64,000 nucleotides of DNA from Halomonas sp. HL-93 (GTDB taxonomy: Bacteria > Pseudomonadota > Gammaproteobacteria > Pseudomonadales > Halomonadaceae), in contig NZ_LT593974.1 of NCBI RefSeq assembly GCF_900086985.1, positions 2,046,001 through 2,110,000 on the forward strand, read 5' to 3'. The notes under the pieces are model-generated. The model saw nothing but the letters and a program-made list of their open reading frames with translations, was not told where the DNA came from and ran no database searches. Positions within the stretch are counted from its first letter, which is position 1. Each line of letters begins with the position of its first letter. Position numbers and translations under genes: made by a program. Shown piece by piece: positions 47,943 to 57,886 of the stretch.

Positions 47943-48798
47943 CCCTCAGCCTACCAATGCCACTGACACCACCGCTTTCGGCGAAGTTGCCCGCTGCCGC
48001 CATTTTGGGATCCATTGAGCCGGCCGGCAGGTCAAGTTCTCTGGCTTCAGCAAGAGTTAATTCATTGATCGGTTCAGCGGAGTCCATTCCGAAATCGCGA
48101 TAGATGGCATCCACATCTGTGAGGAGTAATAAGGCATCGGCACCCAGTTGGCGGGCCAGCAGTGCGCTCGCAGCATCTTTATCGATCACAGCTTCCACGC
48201 CGATCATGCTGCCATCATCAAGGCGAAGAACGGGAATGCCCCCGCCCCCTGCGCAGATCACCACAACGCCCTGCTCCAGCAGCAGTTTCAGCACCCGCAT
48301 GTCGGGTATCTCCAAAGGTTTGGGCGAGGGCACGACTCGCCGCCACTTATCACCGTCCTGAGCTATCTTCCAACCTGCCGCTTCAGCTCTGGCTTCGGCC
48401 TCTTCTCTGCCATACACTGGACCGATAAATTTCGTGGGTTTGCTGAAAGCAGGATCGTCCTTGTCTACCACTACCTGGGTAAGCAGAGTTGCTACCGGCC
48501 GGTCATGTTCAAGAGCATTTTCCAGCTCCTGTTCGATGACATACCCAATCATGCCTTCGGTTTCGGCGCCAAGCACGTCCAATGGATAGGCTTCTTCAGA
48601 TTTGTAAGCCGCACCCTGCAGCGCCAGCAGGCCTACCTGCGGGCCGTTGCCATGAGTGATCACCAGCTGATGGCCTGCCCGGACGATTTTGGCCAGTGAT
48701 TCGGCGGCAACCTTCACATTTGCTCGTTGAGCCTCAGCGGTCAGTGGTTCACCGCGACGCAACAGGGCATTGCCGCCCAGAGCTGCAACTACCAGCAT
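47893..48798 (-). CDS. arcC: Carbamate kinase
   Basis: A 301-residue carbamate kinase, opening [17 protein letters not shown] with the phosphate-binding glycines, then [15 protein letters not shown] and CAGGGGIPV. It makes ATP from carbamoyl phosphate and ADP, the third step of the arginine deiminase pathway. Gene order here is arcA-arcB-arcC-ATPase; the stop overlaps the ATPase start. Length is typical. Confidence 0.96.
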   Translation of the reverse strand: MLVVAALGGNALLRRGEPLTAEAQRANVKVAAESLAKIVRAGHQLVITHGNGPQVGLLALQGAAYKSEEAYPLDVLGAETEGMIGYVIEQELENALEHDRPVATLLTQVVVDKDDPAFSKPTKFIGPVYGREEAEARAEAAGWKIAQDGDKWRRVVPSPKPLEIPDMRVLKLLLEQGVVVICAGGGGIPVLRLDDGSMIGVEAVIDKDAASALLARQLGADALLLLTDVDAIYRDFGMDSAEPINELTLAEARELDLPAGSMDPKMAAAGNFAESGGVSGIGRLRDALAILERRAGTCVVR

Positions 48799-48813
48799 GT
48801 GTGACTCTCCCTA

Positions 48814-49815
48814 TCAGCTTCCAAGAGTGGCAACGAGAACCGCCTTGATGGTATGCATTCGGTTCTCCGCCTGATCAAATACGATTGAAGCGGGGCTTTC
48901 GAAGACTTCATCAGTAACTTCCATGGCATTAATCTTGAACTCCGCCTCCATCTCCTTCCCGACAGTGGTTTCGGTGTTGTGGAAGGCTGGCAGACAATGC
49001 ATAAATCTTGCCCTGGGGTTACCGGTTTTCTCCATCAGAGCCGTATTCACCTGATAAGGCTGAAGCAGCTTGATCCGTTCCGCCCACTTTTCCTTAGGCT
49101 CACCCATTGACACCCACACGTCGGTATAGACGAAATCCACGCCCGCGACAGCGGCATCAGTGTCTTCAGTGATCATGATCCTCGCGCCGGTGTCAGTGGC
49201 AATGGCCTGGGCTTCCTTCTGAATTGCCTCGCTTGGCCAGCAAGCTTTAGGGGCACACATACGGACATCCATACCCATCTTCGCACCCCCGATCAGCAGG
49301 CTGTCGCCCATGTTATTTGCGGCGTCGCCGATGAACACAAACGCTACGTCCCGCAGCGGCTTTTCAACGTTTTCCTGCATGGTCAGGAAGTCGGCCAGTA
49401 TCTGAGTAGGGTGGAATTCGTTGGTCAGGCCATTATAAACGGGCACGCCAGCGAACTTGGCCAGCTCCTCAACCACCGACTGGCCAAACCCTCGGTACTC
49501 TATTGCGTCATACACCCGGCCTAGCACCCGTGCAGTGTCTTTCACCGACTCTTTATGGCCAATATGAGTACCTGTTGGCCCCAGGTAGGTCACCCGGGCT
49601 CCCTGATCAAACGCTGCAACTTCAAATCCCACCCTGGTTCGGGTGGAGTTTTTTTCGAAGATCAGCGCAATGTCTTTGCCTTGTAACTGCGGTACTTCTG
49701 TGCCGGCGTACTTGGCAGTTTTCAGGTCGGCAGAAAGCTTGAGCAAAAAACTTATCTCACGGGGAGTAAAGTCCCGTAGCGTCAGGAAATGACGATTCTT
49801 GAGGTTAAAAGCCAT
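48814..49815 (-). CDS. arcB: Catabolic ornithine carbamoyltransferase
   Basis: A 333-residue transferase. The carbamoyl-phosphate motif [13 protein letters not shown], then [15 protein letters not shown], and HCLPAFHN with the ornithine-site Cys are visible. In this operon it runs catabolically, splitting citrulline to ornithine and carbamoyl phosphate for ArcC. Its length and the [13 protein letters not shown] start match the catabolic ArcB rather than anabolic ArgF. Gaps to its neighbours are only about 15-17 bases. Confidence 0.95.
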   Translation of the reverse strand: MAFNLKNRHFLTLRDFTPREISFLLKLSADLKTAKYAGTEVPQLQGKDIALIFEKNSTRTRVGFEVAAFDQGARVTYLGPTGTHIGHKESVKDTARVLGRVYDAIEYRGFGQSVVEELAKFAGVPVYNGLTNEFHPTQILADFLTMQENVEKPLRDVAFVFIGDAANNMGDSLLIGGAKMGMDVRMCAPKACWPSEAIQKEAQAIATDTGARIMITEDTDAAVAGVDFVYTDVWVSMGEPKEKWAERIKLLQPYQVNTALMEKTGNPRARFMHCLPAFHNTETTVGKEMEAEFKINAMEVTDEVFESPASIVFDQAENRMHTIKAVLVATLGS

Positions 49816-49832
49816 GTACTTCTCCTTTACTG

Positions 49833-51062
49833 TCAGACAGCATCCCTGATGGTTGGGCAGCTCATGCAGCGTCCGCCGCCCCTGCCGCGGCCCAGTTCAG
49901 CACCAGGAATAGCCAGCACTTCTATGCCGGCCGCTCCCAGGGCGGCGTTGGTGTCGTCATTACGGTCATAACCGACAACTACCCCGGGGCTCAGCGCCAG
50001 CACGTTGTTACCATCGTTCCATTGCTCCCGCTCACGCTCTTGCGGGCTATTGCCGCCTGTTGGCACAACCTCCAGCGTCGGGAATCCGAGAACCTCGGCA
50101 ACTACTTCAAACAGGTGGCGGGAATCCTGTATGAAGGCCAATGTTTTGGCGCCCTCGCCCGGCCTCAGGTCATAGCAGACCACCGCATCTGCCACCTCCG
50201 TGAAAGCGGTCACAACGTTTCCGCCACAAAAGGTAAATACCGTATCCAGGTGCATTGCTGAGCGGTTTTTTGGCAACTGACAGGCAATAACTCGTTCTAC
50301 CGTACCGTCGTCGAACAGTGCTTTTGACAGCTGGCCAATGCCTTGAGGGGAGGATCTTTCGCCCATACCCACCAGGACCGTGCGATTACCCAGAGGCATG
50401 ATATCTCCCCCCTCCAGAGTGGCCAGACCATGGTCTTTCAGGGGGTCCCCCCAATGTACTTTCACTTTGCCCGCAAATTTCGGATGAAACTTGTAGATGG
50501 CGTTCATCAAAAGGGTCTCCGGCTTTCGGGCTGCCCAATACATGGGGTTCAGTGTTACCCCGTCGTAAACCCAGGCACTGTTGTCCCGGGTGAAAAGAAA
50601 GTTGGGCAGCGGGGGCAACACGAATCCGAAATGCCCAAGATGGTTACCAAACAGCCCAGTCGGGTCAAAAGGAAGATCCCCGACCTCCAGGCCGCCAATC
50701 AGGAATTCGGCCAGATCTTTACCAGGCAGTTCATTCATCCAGGCCTGAAGGTCCGATACCATGCCAACGCCGATGTAGTTCCAGTTGATACGATGGCCCA
50801 GAACCCATGCGCGACCCTCCGTAATTTCCAGCGTTTCTGCCAGAAGGTCATTAACATCTAGAACATCAATGCCGCGGCTCCGCATCAGATCGGTAAATAC
50901 ATCGTGGTCTTTCTGGGCCTGCTTTACCCAGAACACATCATCAAAAAGCAGGGAATCGCAGTTCGAGGGCGTTAACCGACGGTGGGCCAAGCCAGGCCGA
51001 CAGACAATGACCTGGCGCAGGATCCCGGTTTCAGAGTGCACTCCAATGCTTTGTCCAGACAT
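49833..51062 (-). CDS. arcA: Arginine deiminase
   Basis: A 409-residue enzyme from ATG 51060-51062, with AAGGACG upstream; nine codons more are open before it. Active-site motifs: [12 protein letters not shown], the HxDT motif in [11 protein letters not shown], and the nucleophile Cys in [11 protein letters not shown] near the C-terminus. It hydrolyses arginine to citrulline and ammonia. Second gene of the minus-strand operon, 23 bases after the yfcC-like carrier. Confidence 0.96.
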   Translation of the reverse strand: MSGQSIGVHSETGILRQVIVCRPGLAHRRLTPSNCDSLLFDDVFWVKQAQKDHDVFTDLMRSRGIDVLDVNDLLAETLEITEGRAWVLGHRINWNYIGVGMVSDLQAWMNELPGKDLAEFLIGGLEVGDLPFDPTGLFGNHLGHFGFVLPPLPNFLFTRDNSAWVYDGVTLNPMYWAARKPETLLMNAIYKFHPKFAGKVKVHWGDPLKDHGLATLEGGDIMPLGNRTVLVGMGERSSPQGIGQLSKALFDDGTVERVIACQLPKNRSAMHLDTVFTFCGGNVVTAFTEVADAVVCYDLRPGEGAKTLAFIQDSRHLFEVVAEVLGFPTLEVVPTGGNSPQEREREQWNDGNNVLALSPGVVVGYDRNDDTNAALGAAGIEVLAIPGAELGRGRGGGRCMSCPTIRDAV

Positions 51063-51085
51063 GGCAAACGTCCTTTTTCCAAGCG

Positions 51086-52552
51086 TCACAGCATAGTTCC
51101 GACGCTGATAATCACGGTGATAAACACGGTTAGGATGAGCAGCAGAGGCCAGATAAAGGCGAGCCAGCGATCGTAAGACACCCGCCCGATGGCAAGGCCA
51201 CCAACTACAACTGCAAAAGTGGGATTGATCAGATTTACAAGACCGTTCGCTGACTGGTAGGCCGTCACCACGAGATCTCGTCCCACGTCCGCAAAATCGG
51301 CGAGCGGTGCCAGAATCGGCATGGAAAGAACAGCCAGCCCGGAGGACGATGGCACAAAAAAGCTCATGCCGATCTCAATCCAGAACATGAGATTGATGAA
51401 AGCGAGCTCTGGCAGACCGCCTAGCGATGCTTCTGCGCTGTGGAGGATGGTATCGGCAATCATGCCCTGCTCCATGATCACCACAATGCCACGGGCTAGC
51501 CCAACCACCAGAGCAACACCGAGAAGATCTCGGGCACCATCCACAAAGCTGCCGGTCAGTTTCTTTTCACCCAGTCGGGCAATGATGCCAATAACAATAG
51601 CGGCACCAAAAAACAAAGCGCCCATTTGCGCCATCCACCACCCCTGGGACGAAACACCCCAGATCATGACAACAAAGGCCAGCCCAAAGATAATCAGCGA
51701 AATGATCTGAGTCTTGGTGAGTCTAGCGCTATGGGTATTTTCATCATGTCCCTGTATGAACAGTTTGCGGTGGGCGTCCCACTGTTTTGCAACCACCGAG
51801 CGGGACGGGTCTGCTTTAACGCGGTGGGCATACCGCATGACATAGGCAATGCAGATCAGCAGACCGCCAATAAGCAGAATAAAACGCAGCACGATACCAT
51901 CGGTAAACGGGATGCCTGCAGCATTAGCCGCAATAACGGTGGCGAAAGGATTGATAGTGGAGCCCAGTACGCCTATCCCCGCGCCAACCAAAATGATAGC
52001 GACACCGGTCACCGCGTCGTATCCGGCCGCGAGTATGACGGGAACAAGAATGGCGTAGAAAGCAAGAGTTTCTTCAGCCATCCCATAGGTTGTTCCGCCT
52101 AGTGCAAACAACGTCATCAGGATAGGAATCATCCAGATTTCATGCCCCTTTAGGTGGCGCATAGCGCTACGAATGCCGGTATCAATGGCACCGGTTGCAT
52201 TCATCACGCCGAGAAAGCCCCCTAAGAACAGCACAAATAGTGCGACATCAATGGCATTCGCAGCGTAACTCTCGGGATCGTAGAATCCGGCGGTTGGGGC
52301 CAGCATGACCTCAACAAATCCCTGAGGATTGGGATCAACGGTTTGATAGGTACCTGGCACTGCCACTTCACGACCGACCTCTTCATTCATAGTCCGTTCA
52401 TACTGCCCTGCCGGGATAATCCAGGTCAGAGCAGCAATCAGCATAATCAGACAAAAAAGAATGGTGTAAGCCGTGGGGAAGCGCGAAGCTAGGTTGTTTT
52501 CTAAGTTTACTGACGCTTTTGGATCTTCAGCCACGATATGTCTCCAGTCCAT
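51086..52552 (-). CDS. YfcC-family carrier, probable arginine/ornithine exchanger
   Basis: A membrane carrier of about 488 residues if ATG 52550-52552 is the start (the open frame goes to 52636; the true start is uncertain because no good Shine-Dalgarno lies at either place). About 12 hydrophobic segments, with [20 protein letters not shown] and [19 protein letters not shown] typical of the YfcC/C4-dicarboxylate-carrier-like superfamily. It occupies the position of arcD in classical arc operons, so arginine uptake with ornithine export is the likely job; this is inferred from context. First gene of the operon. Confidence 0.85.
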   Translation of the reverse strand: MDWRHIVAEDPKASVNLENNLASRFPTAYTILFCLIMLIAALTWIIPAGQYERTMNEEVGREVAVPGTYQTVDPNPQGFVEVMLAPTAGFYDPESYAANAIDVALFVLFLGGFLGVMNATGAIDTGIRSAMRHLKGHEIWMIPILMTLFALGGTTYGMAEETLAFYAILVPVILAAGYDAVTGVAIILVGAGIGVLGSTINPFATVIAANAAGIPFTDGIVLRFILLIGGLLICIAYVMRYAHRVKADPSRSVVAKQWDAHRKLFIQGHDENTHSARLTKTQIISLIIFGLAFVVMIWGVSSQGWWMAQMGALFFGAAIVIGIIARLGEKKLTGSFVDGARDLLGVALVVGLARGIVVIMEQGMIADTILHSAEASLGGLPELAFINLMFWIEIGMSFFVPSSSGLAVLSMPILAPLADFADVGRDLVVTAYQSANGLVNLINPTFAVVVGGLAIGRVSYDRWLAFIWPLLLILTVFITVIISVGTML

Positions 52553-53178
52553 AATCGCATTGTGCAGACAAGCTCTCTCCTGGAACTTCAAATCAAGTCT
52601 AGCACTGGAATTCCAGTATTGGGTCGACCAAAACACGGAGCAATCGGCTATCAGCTTCCAGGACGCACCTACCTACTTCAATGTGGTCCTATTATTCGTG
52701 CTCAACTTCTCCAATCGTCCCGGTAGGCTTGTCTTCCGTCATCGTAAGAACAGTCGAACCGGGAATCTGATAGCCGATCGCTTGTCGCAGTGCTTCTTAA
52801 TTAGGAACACTAGACTGGCAATCTAATGGGTTCTGTGCGCTAAGAAACATAAGGAGCAAGAAGAGAAAAACCTTTTCTCCCGAGATAGGATAAAATGCGG
52901 CACCGAACCGTACTGGCACCCCAGGCTCCAATTCTTGGGGCAGGCCGAGCGTGACGACTGGGCAGTGGGAGGATATTACGAACTTTGAGCGTAATTAGAA
53001 CAAGCGTGATAGCAGATAGTTGGGCGTAACTCATCCAGATTCGCAATTAGACAGCTTTACATTCGATACTTGAAGTGATGTCTTAAAGACCGAAAAGGAA
53101 CCGTTCCAACTAGGTGTTTCGTACGCTTGTCACCTAGCAACAAGCACACATAAAAACGGCCACTGTAGCAATGAGCTA
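52553..53178. other. Island right arm, promoter region of the arc operon
   Basis: About 626 bases with no gene I can support. It contains a perfect 14-base palindrome ACTGGAATTCCAGT at 52604-52617 (candidate operator upstream of the carrier gene) and GAGAAAA/TTTTCTC at 52863-52879. No FNR/ANR box of the TTGAT-N4-ATCAA form is present. Confidence 0.5.
52604..52617. promoter_or_regulatory. 14-base palindrome upstream of the arc operon
   Basis: ACTGGAATTCCAGT is a perfect palindrome, 52 bases before the likely carrier start. It does not match the ArgR box (TNTGAAT-type) or an FNR box. A candidate operator for an unknown regulator. Confidence 0.4.
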
Positions 53179-53245
53179 AGTGGCCACTTTTATATATTTT
53201 GGTCGGAGCGACAGGATTCGAACCTGCGACCTTTGCAACCCCATT
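53179..53245. repeat. Right end of the 67-bp direct repeat (att site)
   Basis: Same 67 bases as 44347-44413, 66 identical. It includes the 3' half of the intact tRNA-Pro and about 21 bases beyond its CCA end. The intact tRNA at this end and the fragment at the other place the insertion on the 3' side of the tRNA, as tyrosine integrases do. Confidence 0.95.
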
Positions 53246-53276
53246 GCAACGCGCTACCAAGCTGCGCCACGCTCCG
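53200..53276 (-). tRNA. tRNA-Pro (GGG), the island's integration target
   Basis: A 77-base cloverleaf: acceptor CGGAGCG/CGCTCCG, D arm GCGCAGCTTGGTAGCGC, anticodon stem TTGCA/TGCAA with loop ATGGGGT giving GGG, T arm CAGGTTCGAATCCTG, encoded CCA. Intact, so integration restored the tRNA. Confidence 0.97.
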
Positions 53277-53402
53277 TACGTCTCAGCATACGATTCTTGC
53301 CTCAAGACGGTGCGTATACTAGCGTTTTATCGAACAAATGAAAAGCTCTTTTTGCGCTTTCTTTTCAAGTGCTTGTCTTCCATAAAGATTCATAAATACG
53401 CC

Positions 53403-54221
53403 CTACGCATGGCTATCTGCGTCGCGTAGTAAATTAGCCATCGCGGAATAAATGGCGGGTGCGCTGACGAGCAAGTGCTTGGAGTAAAGATCCTCGGGCA
53501 CGTCATCAGGTACGTCGTAAAGATGACCAATACGTGCACCCGCCTCGCGGGCAATCACCCAGCCTGCAACGAAATCCCAAGGCGAAACGCTTTCATAGTA
53601 AGCGTCCAAGCGGCCGCAGGCGACGTCACAAATATCCAGAGCGGCCGCCCCATTGCGACGCATGTCTCGGCAGTTAGCCAATACGGCGGCTAGGCGAGGC
53701 AACAGGGCATCGCGAGCCTCACGCTGGTACGGAAAACCGGTCGCCACAAGGCTATGCGCTAGCTCACGGGCTTCACTGGGAGCGATCGGCTTATCATTGC
53801 AATATGCCCCAAACCCATCGGCCGCGGTAAAGGTTTCATTCAAAAACGGCGCGTGGACGACGCCGATTTTCGCCACCCCGTTCTCCAGCCAGCCTATCGA
53901 GACCGCCACATGGCGTAGCCCCTGGGCAAAATTAACCGTGCCATCAATCGGATCGACGACCCATAGCTGCGGTGTACTGACGTTGAACGCCTGGTCGGGG
54001 GATAGCTCTTCACTTAGACGGGTCTCGTCAGGAAAATGCAAGGCTAACTGCTTGCTGATAAAGCGATCTACCGCTATATCGGCATCCGTTACTAGCTCAT
54101 CACCTGCTTTTAAGTGCCGACCAAATGACTGGTTTTGGCGTGCCTCGATAATCATTTGCCCCGCCTGTTCGGCAATCGACCGGGCAATTTCCAGGCGCTC
54201 TTTGAGCGTATAGGCCGACAT
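53403..54221 (-). CDS. Inositol-monophosphatase-family phosphatase (SuhB-like)
   Basis: A 272-residue phosphatase from ATG 54219-54221, with GGAG before it. Metal-binding motifs: ELSPD, DPIDGTVNF (the WVVDPIDGT box) and SPWDFVAGWVIA with WD. The family hydrolyses inositol-1-phosphate or related small phosphates; members also include the bisphosphate nucleotidase and SuhB proteins, and I cannot choose among them. It is downstream of the cigR-like gene by 25 bases and may be cotranscribed. Confidence 0.87.
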   Translation of the reverse strand: MSAYTLKERLEIARSIAEQAGQMIIEARQNQSFGRHLKAGDELVTDADIAVDRFISKQLALHFPDETRLSEELSPDQAFNVSTPQLWVVDPIDGTVNFAQGLRHVAVSIGWLENGVAKIGVVHAPFLNETFTAADGFGAYCNDKPIAPSEARELAHSLVATGFPYQREARDALLPRLAAVLANCRDMRRNGAAALDICDVACGRLDAYYESVSPWDFVAGWVIAREAGARIGHLYDVPDDVPEDLYSKHLLVSAPAIYSAMANLLRDADSHA

Positions 54222-54246
54222 AGCAACTCCATTAGTGGATGAGACG

Positions 54247-54699
54247 TTAGCGTAGAGCATCCACCAGGATATCGACAACCACACGAGTAGCCGCATCAAT
54301 CAGCACTACATCGGCGCCCACTCGCTGCCATTCATAACCCGGATAATCGGGAAGCTGATTGGCTAAAGAGCCGTCAAAGCGCTTGGCGATACCCGGCGGC
54401 AACGGCTTGCCACGCGCCAGGTTACGCTCAATGCCGGGCGGCAGCGACTCAGCTCGGGGCGCACCATACTCACGCAGCAAGCGCTGAAGTGCGCGCTCTT
54501 CAATGCGCGGCTGATCGTCACGGTAATCACGCTCACCGCGATGGTCGGATGACCGCTGACGGTGCTCTTGATGCTGGCCTTGCTGATGCTGTTTATCCCG
54601 AGCACCATGCGCCGGGGCATGATCAGGCTGAGCAAACGCCGCGCTACTGAGCACCAGGGCGGCCACGCCACCAACAAAAACGATTTTGAAAGGATTCAC
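54247..54699 (-). CDS. CigR/RcnB-like periplasmic protein
   Basis: A 150-residue exported protein: a signal peptide MNPFKIVFVGGVAALVLSSA ending before AFAQP, a His/Gln/Arg-rich middle, then a domain with LPPGIERNLARGKPLPPGIAK and the C-terminal YEWQRVGADVVLIDAATRVV. This pattern matches the CigR (anti-virulence) and RcnB families. The His-rich stretch (HAPAHGARDKQHQQGQHQEH) could bind metals, which is inference. Function in the envelope is not settled. Confidence 0.78.
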   Translation of the reverse strand: MNPFKIVFVGGVAALVLSSAAFAQPDHAPAHGARDKQHQQGQHQEHRQRSSDHRGERDYRDDQPRIEERALQRLLREYGAPRAESLPPGIERNLARGKPLPPGIAKRFDGSLANQLPDYPGYEWQRVGADVVLIDAATRVVVDILVDALR

Positions 54700-54835
54700 T
54701 GTAAGCTCCTCGTATGGGCTTAGAACCTACAGTGTAACGAGCGAATGCGCAGGGAATGAGCAAACAACGAGCATATTGCAGACATCAAAATATCTAAACG
54801 ACTCCTCTGCAAAAAAGCTGGCTTACTTGGAAAGC

Positions 54836-55333
54836 TTAAAGCTCTTTCTCATCACGGCAGGAACCCGGCAAATATTTTTCGTCAAGCGCATTGCCTGCCC
54901 CAGTAGTGGTTCGACAAGACCACTGAAGAGAACCCTCTGAAGCCGTAGACTCCATCACCACCCATTTACCCGCAATAGCGCTGTTGGAATTGTCACTCAT
55001 CTCCATAACAACACGGGCATCGTAATTTTCTTCGCCAGGCCAGATGCCAATATAGGCCACAAAACTGTCGTTATTGATCTCCCCTCCGTTTCCGCTCCTA
55101 TCGCTATCTTCAGGCAGACCAGCCTCCTCATTACTATCGGGGAAGCGGCCTCGTACCGAATAAAACTCACTCATGGTCGTTTTATACGCCGATGCCAGAT
55201 TAAATGCCTCAGATACCTGGGCACGGGCGGTATAGTTCTGATACTGAGGAATGGCGATAGAGGCCAGTACTCCGATAATGGCGACCACAATCATTAGCTC
55301 GATTAGCGTAAAGCCTTGCTGGATTTTCTTCAC
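54836..55333 (-). CDS. Type IV pilin (PilA-like), second of the tandem
   Basis: A 165-residue prepilin. Short positively charged leader, then the PilD site before Phe in [20 protein letters not shown] and the hydrophobic assembly helix. The C-terminal domain has two cysteines (about WSCRTT and PGSCRDE) that would form the D-loop disulfide. Its N-terminal 45 residues are almost the same as those of the pilin upstream, but the rest differs. It lies 85 bases from that pilin on the same strand. Confidence 0.93.
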   Translation of the reverse strand: MKKIQQGFTLIELMIVVAIIGVLASIAIPQYQNYTARAQVSEAFNLASAYKTTMSEFYSVRGRFPDSNEEAGLPEDSDRSGNGGEINNDSFVAYIGIWPGEENYDARVVMEMSDNSNSAIAGKWVVMESTASEGSLQWSCRTTTGAGNALDEKYLPGSCRDEKEL

Positions 55334-55418
55334 GTTCCATCCCTCTAAGGGCGGTCTTGGTCGTCACTATATAAATTGGGGCCATTAAGGCCCCAACAGT
55401 TTGCGTTTGGTAATAAAA

Positions 55419-55889
55419 TTAGTCTTTACATCCCGCAGGAATACGATTATCAGCTATAGCATTTTCTCCATCACCACCGCTGCATACCCACCCTTCTTGG
55501 GGATCTTCGGTTTCCAGAAGCATAGTGCCGCCTTCTAATGCACTATCCGTTTCAAACGTTACAGTGATAGTGCCAGTATCCTCTTCGAATGCATATGAAG
55601 CATTTTGCACATATCTACCTGCTGGCTCATCGTCGGCTTCGACTAAGTCATCGACATCATCAGTTGATGGCATATCTCCCTGAAGTGAGTATTGCTCAGC
55701 AATATCTGCGCGCATGCCTGCCGTCACCGACAGTCCTTCACTTGCCTGGGCGCGGGCGGTGTAGTTCTGATATTGCGGGACGGCAATGGACGCCAGTACG
55801 CCGATAATCGCCACCACGATCATTAGCTCAATCAGCGTAAAACCGCCCTGTTTTTTGTTACCTACTGCCGGTTGTGCAGAATGCTGCAT
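55419..55889 (-). CDS. Type IV pilin (PilA-like), first of the tandem
   Basis: A 156-residue prepilin with a longer leader ([16 protein letters not shown]), then [20 protein letters not shown]. Two C-terminal cysteines (WVCSGG and PAGCKD) would form the D-loop. Unlike its neighbour it is very acidic in the middle ([13 protein letters not shown]). Pilins are processed by the PilD peptidase encoded about 3.2 kb downstream and assembled by PilB and PilC. Which of the two is the major pilin is not clear. Confidence 0.93.
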   Translation of the reverse strand: MQHSAQPAVGNKKQGGFTLIELMIVVAIIGVLASIAVPQYQNYTARAQASEGLSVTAGMRADIAEQYSLQGDMPSTDDVDDLVEADDEPAGRYVQNASYAFEEDTGTITVTFETDSALEGGTMLLETEDPQEGWVCSGGDGENAIADNRIPAGCKD

Positions 55890-56128
55890 GGAGTCGTCTC
55901 CTTGGGGAATCGTACTCAGCGTCGGCGCTGGGCATCACAATTGGGTGAAGGCTTAATGACATTAACTTACAGTCTGTTATTTATCAACGCTGCGCATTAA
56001 CCCTAACGTATGAACATTATCGACCGTTATATGCTTTTCTTGAGTTTATCGGCTTAAGCCATGTTACTGCCGTGCGGGGCCAAGTATGGTAAAAGTACCC
56101 CACAGCGCTATTCACTAATGAGTCCTGC

Positions 56129-57883
56129 ATGAGCGAATCTAATGTCGAGTCCACTTTAAGCCATGCCGCCGCCCGGGGCGGGCTTCGAGGTATTGCCCAG
56201 CGTTTGGTCAAGCATGACTTGCTCACTGAGGCTCAGGCGGCCACCGCCGAGGCGACGGCCTTTGATTTAGACATTTCACTGCTACAACACGTGGTGGATA
56301 GCGGCCTAGTCGACTCTAAGCAGGCAGCAGTCGCCGCTGGCTGGGAGTACGGGCTGCCGGTGATTGATCTCAATGCAGTGCGTTTATCATCGCTACCGCC
56401 GGCCGCGGAATATCCCGTCAAAGTGCTGCAACATTTAACCGTTTTGCCGCTGGCGCGTCATGGCCACCGGCTCACCGTTGCCGTCCCCTACCCCGCAACA
56501 CTCACCCAACTGGATGAGTTGCAATTTGCCACCGGTCTAAGTGTTGAAGGGGTGCTGGCCCCCGTTGACCAACTCGCCACGGCGCTAAATCAATACCTAA
56601 CGCAAAACGAGCGCAGCATGCTGGAAGAGCTTGACGACGTCGATGATGCCGTCAGCTCTTTAAATGTCGTTCAGGGCGCGGGGGATGACGCTCCACTTGA
56701 AGAGGCACCCCAAAATAGCGACGATGCGCCGATCGTTAAATTCGTCAACAAATTATTGTTGGATGCCATTCGCCGAGGCGCGTCGGATATCCACTTTGAG
56801 CCCTATGAAACCCAATACCGCGTTCGCTTCCGGATTGACGGCATGTTAATTGAAGTGGCGCGCCCTCCTTTTGCCATGCGTAACCGCATTGCCGCGCGCT
56901 TGAAAATCATGGCGCGGCTGGATATTTCCGAACGTCGACTGCCCCAGGACGGGGCCATTAAACTGAAACTGTCACGCACCCGTTCTCTCGATTTTAGGGT
57001 TAACTCTCTGCCCACCGTGTATGGCGAAAAGCTGGTGTTGAGGATTCTAGACCCTACCGCCACACAACTGGGTATTGAGCAGCTTGGTTTCACTGATGAC
57101 CAGCGTGGCTACTACGAGCGGGCGTTAGCACAGCCACAAGGGATGATCCTGGTGACGGGTCCAACGGGCAGTGGTAAAACCGTATCGCTATATACCGGCA
57201 TCAATATGCTCAACCAGGTAGAACGCAATATCTGCACTGCCGAAGATCCTGTAGAAATCAAAGTCCCTGGCGTTAACCAGGTCAACGTGCTGCCGAAAAT
57301 AGGTCTGGATTTTGCCAGCGCGTTAAGGGCATTCTTGCGCCAGGATCCCGACGTGGTCATGGTGGGTGAAATACGCGATTTAGAAACCGCTGAGATTTCG
57401 GTCAAAGCCGCCCAAACCGGCCACCTGGTTCTGTCCACCGTACATACCAACTCGGCAGCCGAGACCTTGACTCGCTTATCCAATATGGGGGTGTCCTCCT
57501 TCAATATTGCCAGTGCGGTCAGCTTAATTATCGCACAACGTTTGGCGCGCAAGCTTTGTCCTCATTGCAAAGCACCCGCTGATATTCCCCATGAAACCCT
57601 TCGGCGCGAAGGCTTTAATCAACAGGAAATTCAGCAAGCTACTCTCTATCGTCCGGTGGGCTGTAAGCAGTGTACCCAAGGCTACAAAGGACGCGTTGGC
57701 GTTTATGAAGTGGTCCCCATTACCGATGCGATGCGTCAGTTGATTATGCGCGATGCCAATGCCCTCGATATTGACCAGTTGGCTCGTCGCGAAGGGTATC
57801 CTAGCTTGCATCGCAGCGGCCTTTTAAAAGTGATGCAAGGGATTACCAGCCTTGAGGAAGTTAACCGCATCAGCAAGGAGTAA
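56129..57883 (+). CDS. pilB: Type IV pilus assembly ATPase PilB
   Basis: A 584-residue ATPase of the GspE/PilB family. An N-terminal MshEN-type domain is followed by Walker A GPTGSGKTVSLY, Asp box DPDVVMVGEIRD, His box GHLVLSTVHTN, and a tetracysteine zinc site CPHC...CKQC. It powers pilus extension. Start of the run pilB-pilC-pilD on the plus strand, opposite to the pilin genes, with a shared divergent region of about 240 bases. Length typical. Confidence 0.96.
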   Translation: MSESNVESTLSHAAARGGLRGIAQRLVKHDLLTEAQAATAEATAFDLDISLLQHVVDSGLVDSKQAAVAAGWEYGLPVIDLNAVRLSSLPPAAEYPVKVLQHLTVLPLARHGHRLTVAVPYPATLTQLDELQFATGLSVEGVLAPVDQLATALNQYLTQNERSMLEELDDVDDAVSSLNVVQGAGDDAPLEEAPQNSDDAPIVKFVNKLLLDAIRRGASDIHFEPYETQYRVRFRIDGMLIEVARPPFAMRNRIAARLKIMARLDISERRLPQDGAIKLKLSRTRSLDFRVNSLPTVYGEKLVLRILDPTATQLGIEQLGFTDDQRGYYERALAQPQGMILVTGPTGSGKTVSLYTGINMLNQVERNICTAEDPVEIKVPGVNQVNVLPKIGLDFASALRAFLRQDPDVVMVGEIRDLETAEISVKAAQTGHLVLSTVHTNSAAETLTRLSNMGVSSFNIASAVSLIIAQRLARKLCPHCKAPADIPHETLRREGFNQQEIQQATLYRPVGCKQCTQGYKGRVGVYEVVPITDAMRQLIMRDANALDIDQLARREGYPSLHRSGLLKVMQGITSLEEVNRISKE

Positions 57884-57886
57884 ATC

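Noticed and set aside
52560-53178. FNR/ANR box before the arc operon
   Set aside because: Only a half site (AAATCAAG at about 52590) was found; the other half does not match TTGAT.
53057-53305. Minus-strand open frame with VAKVAGSNPVAPT
   Set aside because: This is translation of the tRNA-Pro gene, not a protein gene.
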